The position numbers were made by a program, and so were the translations under genes. Source: Steromphala cineraria (taxonomy: Eukaryota; Mollusca; Gastropoda; Trochida; Trochidae). From it: a stretch of DNA of 64,000 bases. The notes under the pieces are model-generated. The model did not search any database. It worked only from the letters and a program-made list of their open reading frames with translations, and had not been told where the DNA came from. Positions 1 to 9,479 of the stretch are shown here, one piece after another. The number at the start of each line of letters is the position of its first letter. The stretch's first letter is position 1. Where the stretch lies: assembly GCA_916613615.1 (NCBI GenBank), contig OU744726.1:62140987-62204986 (forward strand). The letters are read 5' to 3'.

Positions 1-295
1 AACAATTAACGCAAATAACAATTAACGTAAATAACAATTATCGTAAATAACAATTAACGTAAATAACAATTAACGTAAATAACAATTAACGCAAATAACA
101 ATTAACCTAAATAACAATTAACCTAAATAACAATTAACGCAAATAACAATTAACACAAATAACAATTAACAAAATAACAATTAACGTAAATAACAATTAA
201 CGAAAATAACAATTAACGTAAATAACAATTAACGCAAATAGCAATTAACGCAAATAACAATTAACGCAAATAACAATTAACGCAATTAACAATTA
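1..295. repeat. 16-bp minisatellite (AT-rich)
   Basis: About 18 tandem copies of a 16-bp unit reading AACAATTAACGCAAAT, with substitutions mainly at the CG step (CG, CT, CA) and a few single-base deletions. The array runs off the left edge of the window, so its true length is unknown. The unit has no ORF and looks like ordinary satellite or minisatellite DNA. Confidence 0.95.
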
Positions 296-449
296 GCATA
301 AAATTATAAAAGTAAATAAACAGTATGCAGTATCAGGATGCTAATCAGAGGTAGACCTGTCATTAGTTCGTAATTGAAATGATATATGCAAATAACTTGA
401 AAAATCGAAAGGTTGTAAGATTTAGTTTTCTGAAAGAAGTTGAAAAATT

Positions 450-735
450 GAAAACATTCAAATCATCTGCTCCAAGACATTCAGATCAAAGGTTAACCTG
501 GCGACGAGTGTAACAAAGACCTATAATCTTTGTAACAGGGAATTTGCAAACTCATTTGATGAGATTATATATGCATTTCCTAGCATTGAGAAAATTTAGA
601 TTTCACGATGTACAGTCCCGATAACACTGGAAAGTTTGAACTACATGTACATGTATCTATCAAGTTATCACAGGAGATGTTGTGTAAAATCCAGTACACC
701 TCTAAGATAGCATATAACAGCCAGACTAAACAAAG
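450..735 (+). repeat. Dispersed repeat R1, copy 1
   Basis: The stretch containing AGATCAAAGGTTAACCTGG (about 495-513) and the later stretch from GATAACACTGG to GCATATAACAG (about 619-721) recur in the same order at 23075-23230 and 23850-24040. The first part also recurs in reverse at 12405-12545. It is a diverged interspersed element with no recognisable coding content. The rest of 296-828 holds nothing else I can name. Confidence 0.6.
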
Positions 736-828
736 CGAAGAAAGAGTAGCGTCAACACAAGCTTGGTTGTGGCATCTCCCGCGAGCGGAAGAGAGAGAGT
801 GATGCATTGTTGTCTCAGGATGTGTTTC

Positions 829-2802
829 ATTTGAAATGTATAATCAGGATAATTATACCTTGATAATAACATACATGAAAACGATTCACCTATCCTAACT
901 GGGAAATAAAGGGTATTTTGAACGAATAATATCATATTAATATACAAAAATGGCCGTCAACATAATTTGCATGATACTTGATATTTTGTCTATGATTACT
1001 GATAATCGGTTACAATAAAGAGATGTTTTGCATGATACTTGATATTTTGCCTATGATTACTAATAATCAGTTACAACAGAGAGATGTTTGACCCCCTGAA
1101 GACAATGTATTTATCATCAACCTATATTTATTAGGAACAATTCTAATGAATACAAGTTTAAAAGTTCTTCTCTCCCTTTAAAGTCCAGTAAAATATACAT
1201 ATGTTTTAGTTGCGTTTTCCAGGTCGAAAAACATTTATCTGGTTACTGATATTTAATATTGCATAACACAAACGTTACGTGACATTTAGAAACAGTTGAA
1301 TATGCAGTGGATGAAACTTAGTCAATATATACTTGATAGTTCACTTTGTTTTGTGTACTGAGACGAGAATACTTAAAAAAACTTTCTGGTGCCAATTTCA
1401 GACTTATGGGAGGGAAACAAATTCCTACTGGTTATCCATTAAGATTGGTAATTATTCTTTGTCGAAATGAGACATTTACCAACTGTTCATGCGCCAGTGC
1501 TAACATACACGTGCAAGAATACAGATATGTATATTTACATAGGTATGTATCAGTGGCCCCATGAATGAAATTACGTACATGTGTATATGTCCATGACATG
1601 CACATTTGCAGGGTAGCTTATTTTTGCACATGTGCAAATATGCACAGTATGCACATACATGTATGGTACATGGACGCAACCTATATTATTTACACACATT
1701 CGCACGTTATCTTGTTCTATGCTATGCTATGTATACTGAAGGAAAGAAATAAGGCATTGCCAAAATCAAATTTTAATAGATTTTAATCATACATCATAAA
1801 TCTTATCTATTCACTATGTGAGTATATGTAACAACTCTTCACAGCGTGGTTAAATAGATTGACATGTAGAACCGCCTAATGGTGATCATGGATAACCACG
1901 TACGACTTAAAGCAGACCAGAGCAATATTGTGATGTTTGTATTCCTAAATCATGGGATACATCATCCTCTCTCCACAGAGGCAGAAAAGTCATTAAATGT
2001 TGATCGATCCTCTGTTCCTATTAGACCAAATCAGTGGGTAACGGCAGTTTCCCCTCGCGGAAAACATGCAACACAATCCATTTTTCGTGTGCAAATGAAA
2101 CACCTAGTAGTAGCCAAAAGGATGATGTATGTAGTTATAACCTTCCTTGTCTGTCTATCCTATTACCCTTCTTGGTAGAATGGGATCATTCGATGGCAGT
2201 CAAGTTGCTAGAACACTTATGCGTGTCATCAAGTTGGTTTTAGAATCGGATCATTCTCTCCGAACTGAGGTAGATCAAGTCATAAAAGTGTTCCTACCTC
2301 TGTTCTAGTTATTACAAATCCGTGGTTTGCAGCACTTTCCTGGCGGAAAAAAATGCACAATAATCCATTTGAATTTGATTAACAGATGACAATGCTTCCC
2401 GAATGAAAAAAATGGTTTATATCACAATGCCTTTGCTATGATTAAGTTGCAAAATTGATAATTTAGGTTACGTCATTGATTGCACAACAAACTTGGATTG
2501 CCTCAAATCAGTCATCTCCAAATCTACCCTACAAAGACAGCATTTTATAACAGAGGTTGTATCAACATTTCATGAATCGATCTGCCTCTGTGGGGAGAGA
2601 ATGGGTGCAGGGAGACGAGTGTTGTCCTCAACCATGTCAATGAAGAGGTTGGCTACATCGTGTTGTGGTTACATCTTCAACATACTCGAACTTCAACTCG
2701 AAACCAGTACTATTTTACTCAATCGATAAACTCTGCAAATATTCCAATTCATTATAACATTTTGATAACACGGATAATGCATTTTTTTCTTTATCTGATT
2801 TG
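829..2802. repeat. ~2 kb tandem duplication, unit A
   Basis: This unit is repeated almost base for base in the adjacent 2803-4836. The left boundary is at ATTTGAAATG (829), matching 2803. Unit A is 1974 bp and lacks two 34-bp stretches present in unit B. Short ORFs in it (at 1346, 1565, 1879 and 2493) are conserved only because the DNA is young; they resemble no family I know. Inside, 964-1084 is itself a ~61-bp direct duplication. Confidence 0.95.
1960..2640. repeat. ~60-bp motif R2 in three copies inside unit A
   Basis: A motif of about 60 bp reads CATTCTCTCCACAGAGGCAG, then 20-25 variable bases, then CCTCTGTTCTATTA. It occurs forward near 1968-2025, forward near 2253-2310 and in reverse near 2540-2605. 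The three copies recur in unit B. Another forward copy lies at 40501-40556 and a reverse partial copy at 40987-41015. The family is unknown; it may be the subterminal part of a foldback element. Confidence 0.6.
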
Positions 2803-4836
2803 ATTTGAAATGTATAATCAGGATAATTATACCTTGATAATAACATACATGAAAACGATTCACCTATCCTAACTGGGAAATAAAGGGTATTTTGAACGAA
2901 TAATATCATATTAATATACAAAAATGGCCGTCAACATAATTTGCATGATACTTGATATTTTGTCTATGATTACTGATAATCGGTTACACTAAAGAGATGT
3001 TTTGCATGATACTTGATATTTTGCCTATGATTACTAATAATCAGTTACAACAAAGAGATGTTTGACCCCCTGAAGAGAATGTATTTATCATCAACCTATA
3101 TTTATTAGGAACAATTCTAATGAATACAAGTTTAAAAGTTCTTCTCTCCCTTTAAAGTCCAGTAAAATATACATATGTTTTAGTTGCGTTTTCCAGGTAG
3201 AAAAACATTTATCTGGTTACTGATATTTAATATTGCATAACACAAACGTTACGTGACATTTAGAAACAGTTGAATATGCAGTGGATGAAACTTAGTCAAT
3301 ATATACTTGATAGTTCACTTTGTTTTGTGTACTGAGCCGAGAATACTTAAAAAAACTTTCTGGTGCCAATTTCAGACTTATGGGAGGGAAACAAATTCCT
3401 ACTGGTTATCCATTAAGATTGGTAATTATTCTTTGTCGAAATGAGACATTTACCAACTGTTCATTTTTTAAGAATAAATTACTCTTAACTCCCGTTCATG
3501 CGCCAGTGCTAACATACACGTGCAAGAATACAGATATGTATATTTACATAGGTATGTATCAGTGGCCCCATGAATGAAATTACGTACATGTGTATATGTC
3601 CATGACATGCACATTTGCAGGGTAGCTTATTTTTGCACATGTGCAAATATGCACAGTATGCACATACATGTATGGTACATGGACGCAACCTATATTATTT
3701 ACACACATTCGCACGTTATCTTGTTCTATGCTATGCTATGTATACTGAAGGAAAGAAATAAGGCATTGCCAAAATCAAATGTTAATAGATTTTAATCATA
3801 CATCATAAATCTTATCTATTCACTATGTGAGTATATGTAACAACTCTTCACAGCGTGGTTAAATAGATTGACATGTAGAACCGCCTAATGGTGATCATGG
3901 ATAACCACGTACGACTTAAAGCAGACCAGAGCAATATTGTGATGTTTGTATTCCTAAATCATGGGATACATCATCCTCTCTCCACAGAGGCAGAAAAGTC
4001 ATTAAATGTTGATCGATCCTCTGTTCCTATTTGACCAAATCAGTGGGTTACGGCAGTTTCCCCTCGCGGAAAACATGCAACACAATCCATTTTTCGTGTG
4101 CAAATGAAACACCTAGTAGTAGCCAAAAGGATGATGTATGTAGTTATAACCTTCCTTGTCTGTCTATCCTATTACCCTTCTTGGTAGAATGGGATCATTC
4201 GATGGCAGTCAAGTTGCTAGAACACTTATGCGTGTCATCAAGTTGTCCGTTGTTTGCAACCGAGTTTGGATCCATTTGGTTTTAGAATCGGAACATTCTC
4301 TCCGAACTGAGGTAGATCAAGTCATAAAAGTGTTCCTACCTCTGTTCTAGTTATTACAAATCCGTGGTTTGCAGCACTTTCCTGGCGGATAAAAATGCAC
4401 AATAATCCATTTGAATTTGATTACCAGATGACAATGCTTCCCGAATGAAAAAAATGGTTTATATCACAATGCCTTTGCTATGATTAAGTTGCAAAATTGA
4501 TAATTTAGGTTACGTCATTGATTGCACAACAAACTTGGATTGCCTCAAATCAGTCATCTCCAAATCTAAACCACAAAGACAGCATTTTATAACAGAGGTT
4601 GTATCAACATTTCATGAATCGATCTGCCTCTGTGGGGAGAGAATGGGTGCAGGGAGACGAGTGTTGTCCTCAATCATGTCAATGAAGAGGTTGGCTACAT
4701 CGTGTTGTGGTTACATCTTCAACATACCCGAACTTCAACTCGAAACCAGTACTATTTTACTCAATCACTAAACTCTGCAAATATTCAAATTTATCAAAAC
4801 ATTTTGATAATACATTTTTTCTCTATCTGATTATAT
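2803..4836. repeat. ~2 kb tandem duplication, unit B
   Basis: Second copy of 829-2802 in direct orientation, differing by scattered substitutions and by two extra 34-bp segments (about 3463-3497 and 4245-4279). Both extra segments are bounded by short direct repeats (GTTCAT; TTG/TTGG), so unit A probably lost them by slippage, or unit B gained them. No protein function is recognisable. Confidence 0.95.
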
Positions 4837-6840
4837 TGACAGAGTGCAACTTAAGTTAAATTGGAGAAAAAATATCGATTCCAGATATTTGATTTTGGCA
4901 CAAGCCTCTCGTAATGCACGTGCAGTCCTCTGAAATTTAGAACCGAAACAAATATCAAATTTACAAGCAGTACCCGCCAGTAACGTAGCGCGCTTGGAAG
5001 CGTTATTTACAAATCTCGTGAGGATGAGACGTGGAGAGTCCTGGGACGTAGGTGGGAGTCGGGGAACTCGGTGACTTACATCAATATCGGCTTATCTCAG
5101 GTCTTCGGTGATTTATTTACAACATCTAGTATCAAATTATCGGTGTTTTCCGATGCTTGCTCAGGTAAAGTAGAGATCCCAATGTTATTCCTTCGTGAAG
5201 ATTGTTTGCTGTGGTCAAGCTTTTGAGAGACAGATTAATGACTTAATCGTTATTCAACAGAGAGACCTTATCCTCCAAAGCTTTATATTTAGCAATTTAC
5301 TTATCCATTTCCTCTCTGAACATGGGACGAACGAGCTCGCTAACAGCATTAAATATTGCAATTAAAGCGACCTTGTTTTGGAAAGCTTTCAAAACTTCGC
5401 TCACTAAGATTCTCTTTTTTAATCACTTCCTTCAATTAAACCAGCACATAACATTCCGTTTTCTTTGCTCATGTTGACACTATCAGACACGTTCAGTTCA
5501 GAGTAATTTTCTTGGCGCCCAAAGGCAAATCTTATGATGTATGTGAAGCTAGAAGAAACGAAAGCCTACAAATCCGGATGTCCGATTGCGCTGACATATC
5601 CCAGTGAACGCTTCAAGCTATAACCTTACGCCTAACTGTATACACATGACAACTGATTGAATATGGACTGCTACTGCTTTTATAAAGTTTGCTGTTAGTG
5701 ACTTGAAACATTTGTAGTCTTGAGCAACCACGAGTGGATGGATATTCGCGCTATGTAAATATTCATATACATTGTAATAATAATTAGGAGATAAACATAC
5801 ACAGTATGTTTATCTCCATTCTACCATAAAAGCGATTTAATATTGAACTATATTCTTTTGCATTGACTCAGTTGTGCTGTGTCGTGATGACCGTGCACGA
5901 CAAATAGAAGGCCTCAGAGAATACCGACAAATATCCGAATGCTGCAAAGGGAGCTCACTCTATTCAGTAGACGTCATTTTATTTCGTGACTGTTGTTATC
6001 GTTATGTTCAGTTCTGCTTATATTCACAAACTTGACGTCAGTATAATTACATTGGTGTTGTAAATAAATTAAAGGTAAGTTTATGCCGCATTTCTATTCA
6101 GATTCGTATGAAATTCTGGCCGGTTATACTTTGCCGAGCCCGTTTTGGTCTAATGCTAGAATGATGGACTCTGCGAACGGGAAATATGAACTGTTGTCAG
6201 TGTTGTGTATTTTACCGGTTTTGACAGACTGCAAGCGTTAAGCTTGTGGAAAGTTTTGAATAAATTGTACAAATAATGTACATACAACGCAATAACTGCA
6301 TATTTTGTGAAAAATTTCTACACAACAGCAAATTTTCAGAACTACTTGTTGCTAGGCAATGAATTCTTGGGCATTAGACGAAGTAAACAGAGCACCGTAT
6401 AACCAAATTATACGCCCTCTGATTTTTCGCAGCAGCCAATCAGAAACGAGTATTTTTCACATTAATGGTAGAATAATCGTTCGCATTCATATAAAAAAAC
6501 TTCCAGGGCTTTTTCCTTTTTCACCATTTGATCTGTGTAAGACCAAATAATTTTTGTTCAGTCTTTTGACTTAAATTATAATCATAAACACAAACATCTT
6601 TGGTGTCCTTCTCCATGTATTATGACTTAGATAATGTTATCTCACTACTCGAGGCCGCCATTTTTGAAGTGCCGCCATTTTGTTTTAGGAATAAATCCCT
6701 TAATTTAACTCACAACTAATTACTTGCTGGTACTCTTTATTCCCTATATTCAGTTTTTCAAATGGAAAAACAGGTTCACTACAAACTATTATCATTATTA
6801 AATTATTCAAAGCACAGCATTCGTGCAAAAAAATATTGTA
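4837..6840. other. Intergenic, no gene seen
   Basis: AT-rich sequence without a supported gene. It contains a 13-bp-stem palindrome at 5787-5817, and a slightly GC-richer stretch at about 4900-5100 without a convincing ORF or splice signals. The ORF at 6359-6550 is unsupported. Confidence 0.6.
5787..5817. repeat. Short perfect palindrome
   Basis: GGAGATAAACATA is followed after five bases by its exact reverse complement. It is too short and isolated to assign; it could be a hairpin or the core of a small foldback element. Confidence 0.7.
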
Positions 6841-7980
6841 ATGCTTTGTCTAAGGTGAAATATTGGGAGTCATGAAATAGAGCAATATTCAAACAGCCCC
6901 CGTAAGAATCAGACCCTCTACCAGTTAAGCTACAGGGATACGTATCTAGCCTGAGCAGTTTCTTTCACCTTGTAACGCTCACTCGACAAAAACCGTGACT
7001 AAAAATAAGAATATTAAAGTAATAAGAGTCATGTAACCAGCGCAATGTACTCAAGGAATTCGAAATTAAATTATTTTTGTCAGTTACTTCTTTATTATTC
7101 GTCAAGTAAAGGTAATTCCTACAGATGTTTTCCCAAACTAGGCTTTGATGATGAACCACATGAAAAAAATATTAATTAAGCCTTTTTACAGGTAAGAATG
7201 ACAACAATTTGCATATTATCAACACATTTAGAAAGGTGTTATATGCTGTCGCCTATGAGTGAGAAAACAAACGTACAAGGGTGTTACACAAGAAGATGTA
7301 TTTCCATGTGCGTTGCCACAGCAACTGAGTAAATGACAACAACTGTCATGAATGAACTCGTTAGAAAATTATTTTGTAAACGAAGGTTGGACTGTAAACA
7401 AATAAAAACCAATGTGATTTTTAACACTGATTTATTGATTTAAATTTAAACTAAAGGCATTTGGTAAAGAGGAAAGAAAAAATATTGTACATGAAATGTG
7501 ACATTTTCAGCCATGGTATTAAGATGACTGCTGATTTACATAACATAGTTTGTAAAAGAACATAGTGTGACTTCAAAATTATTTCAAGATGTACAAATGA
7601 TACGTTTTGGTCTCCTGTTAACTAATGTTTTTTTGGATAATTTACAAAAACTGCCTGAAAAAGAAAGTTGATGATTATATACTGATCAGGTTATACTTTT
7701 GAAAAAATAAAGAAATAATCGCCAAAAAGAATTTTATTTCTTATCTGCTATTACTTTAGCCAAAAGTACACGTGAAATCGGATTGTGCAACTTCTTTTCG
7801 AGTTAAAGAATTAATTGCTTGAAAACGGCGGACTTGTGGCACGCGAAAAGCATGCATCACGTTCAAAGTCATAGCAATTGACTTCAGAGAGGTGAATCAG
7901 TACAAATGTGTCGTTTCTTTAGCCGGGCTTTTATACAAGTATCTTATTTCACGTCGGAACGAATACAATTCTTTTGGCGT
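6841..7980. repeat. Segmental duplicate of 61370-62480
   Basis: Two landmarks occur here in the same order and at similar spacing as at 61.4-62.5 kb. The first is the tRNA-like head at 6871-6945. The second is the block around 7848-7960, which contains AGCATGCATCACG and a following CTTTTATAC/CTTTTACAC stretch. The interval between the landmarks is ~945 bp here and ~900 bp there. A shorter related piece lies at 49310-49380, downstream of the TRIM gene. Confidence 0.55.
6871..6945 (-). repeat. tRNA-like SINE head, copy 1
   Basis: Read on the minus strand it contains ATCCCTGTAGCTTAACTGG (A-box-like) and then a degenerate B-box region before TATTTCATG. The partner copy at 61391-61475 keeps a better A box (TAGCTCAAGTAGTAGGG) and a B box (GGTTTGAATAC). 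Probably an old tRNA-derived SINE head, not a functional tRNA. Confidence 0.5.
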
Positions 7981-8152
7981 TCTCCTATTATAGGATATTT
8001 CCGCGTTATAAAGTCAGGGGTACTCAAAGGACAACACCTACCAAGGGTTTTCCTTGACAGACGGTTACATTAAAAAGTAGGAACGGAAAACAAACGAAAT
8101 TAGGATTCATAAGTTGAAAGTGGTTTCAGTCGAAACACAATGTACATTTATT

Positions 8153-8368
8153 TCACGTATGAATTCTTTCAATTGCGCGTTCAAAAGAAGTCACTGTCGT
8201 CATCTGGTATCTCAATGAAAGATTTTCTCCTTTTGGGCGTGAATACGTGCCCCTTGTAGATGTCTTCTGCGGTCCAGACTGACTACCATTAACCATCTCT
8301 TCTTCCCACTCGTAATCGTCCACAGTTCTATACTCTTTGGGGCAGAAATGTGGGGGGCCTTTCCTTTT
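8153..8368 (-). CDS. Terminal exon of the unknown protein
   Basis: Acceptor TTTCTACACAG is followed by a 71-codon frame (KRKGPPHFCPKEYRTVDDYE at its start) ending in TGA. Oddity: in the overlapping frame the last ~33 codons read AEDIYKGHVFTPKRRKSF followed by an acidic DDDSDFF end, which looks more protein-like and stops at 8181, a normal distance before AATAAA. A one-base indel or alternative splicing in this exon is therefore likely. Confidence 0.6.
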   Translation of the reverse strand, partial: KRKGPPHFCPKEYRTVDDYEWEEEMVNGSQSGPQKTSTRGTYSRPKGENLSLRYQMTTVTSFERAIERIHT

Positions 8369-9426
8369 CTGTGTAGAAAACATATAAGATTTAATAGGCA
8401 CTTTTCCTATTTTACGTACCTTAACTTAATACAGTGAATCCGTAAAATGTCATCACATAGCCTACCTGCTGTCTGGAAGGTCCCGGCCGGGGAGAGACGA
8501 TTCTCTGCCGAGAGGGTCTTGTCATTTCATTGTCCCTGTCGGTGTTGTCCTGTGAATAGGAATGAAATATTTTATTTATCATTACTTCAATATAAATTTC
8601 CTTAAAAAACCCAGCTTTTCATTATAAAACCTAATTTACCTCTTCACGGGACGGCCCAGGCTTTGGAGAAGATTTCCATGTCATGCAATCCTTCCTCCTT
8701 TCCTATGGTGTAAAGGAGGTAAATTTATGTTTTCTTTCTTTCACTGTAATTTATTATTAAACTTAACATTACCGAAAACTTATTTCCTTACAATTTTAAT
8801 TTTGCGATGTACGAAGTGTCAAACGGCTATACTAATTTACAATACGTCATTACAGGAATTTATTGAAAATTATTTCATATTAACGAAAACAGTTATGCCG
8901 TTATTTAAATGCTGATGAGTCAATGTACTCCTCGTAGAATAGTCATTTAAACAAACCTGTTCACGAGGACTATGTGACCGGGAAGTGGGGGAAAGTGCTT
9001 CTCTACGTCTGCGACGAACGGTAACGTTGTCGTCCTTTAATGAAAATGACTGTACCATTTAAAATAAATTGCCTCTGTTAAAATAGTTTAATGACATGCT
9101 GCCATATCCACTTTTATTTAACTTACATTGATATTGCGCTGTAATGAATCTTCTGTGTCATCGGCTTGTGGTGAAACACTGCTTGATGGTATGGTTTCAT
9201 TACCCAGTAAACATAAGCACACGTTTCAAGGGCTTATTCCTCTTATAGGAAGGAATTAATTTATTACATATAAATATCATACCTACTTAAGTTCTACTCC
9301 CGTAATTACGTCAATAACGAAAAGTATTATTTGTTAGGTGCTTAACGTTTGTACATCTATTTATTATACCTTTTCGTCCTGAACTTCCACCTCCTCACTG
9401 TCGCCACTGGTATCTTCTTTTTCTTC
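8153..9426 (-). CDS. Unknown Arg/Ser/Pro-rich protein, multi-exon gene (3' portion)
   Basis: A split gene that single-ORF scanning misses. Exons on the minus strand are 9426-9370, a doubtful small one at 9138-9127, then 9034-8957, 8702-8640, 8549-8466 and 8368-8153. Each is flanked by AG and GT, and the long exons are 57, 78, 63, 84 and 216 nt, all phase 0, so the reading frame stays open to a TGA. The product moves from an acidic stretch (EEKEDTSGDSEEVEVQDEK) to very basic Arg/Ser/Pro segments in which PGPSR occurs twice, then an acidic WEEE segment. No domain is recognised; a nuclear or nucleic-acid-associated protein is only a guess. The 5' end was not found. AATAAA on the minus strand abuts the stop (8147-8152). 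Confidence 0.65.
8466..8549 (-). CDS. Exon of the unknown protein
   Basis: 84 nt between acceptor CTATTCACAG and donor GTAGGCTA, phase 0. It encodes a 28-residue basic segment ending RPGPSRQQ, similar in build to the preceding exon. Confidence 0.65.
8640..8702 (-). CDS. Exon of the unknown protein
   Basis: 63 nt between acceptor TTTACACCATAG and donor GTAAATTA. It encodes ERRKDCMTWKSSPKPGPSRE plus a final Glu. The PGPSR ending is repeated at the end of the next exon, suggesting exon duplication. Confidence 0.65.
8957..9034 (-). CDS. Exon, Arg-rich segment of the unknown protein
   Basis: 78 nt between acceptor TTCATTAAAG and donor GTTTGTTT. It encodes 26 residues beginning DDNVTVRRRRRE and ending SHSPREQ. 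Phase 0 at both ends. The run of five Arg followed by Ser-Pro resembles a nuclear-localisation or RS-like segment. Confidence 0.65.
9127..9138 (-). CDS. Possible 12-nt microexon (RNIN)
   Basis: The minus strand has a good acceptor, GATTCATTACAG, and a consensus donor, GTAAGTTA, only 12 nt apart, and this keeps phase 0. A longer exon upstream in the same frame (SVSPQADDTEDSLQ) also looks coding, but no AG gives phase 0 for it. The true boundary is unresolved. Confidence 0.3.
9370..9426 (-). CDS. Exon, acidic segment of the unknown protein
   Basis: Minus-strand acceptor CTGTCAACAG and donor GTATAATA frame 57 nt (19 codons) rich in Glu and Asp. Phase 0 at both ends. The first exon of the gene must lie further to the right but was not identified. 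Confidence 0.6.
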
Positions 9427-9479
9427 CTGTTGACAGGGATTTTCATAAATTGGTAAAAAGTCGGATTATTAAATCAAGT

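Noticed and set aside
1346..1786. Pairs of conserved ORFs in the 2 kb duplication
   Set aside because: Conserved because the DNA duplication is recent; frames are short and unlike any family.
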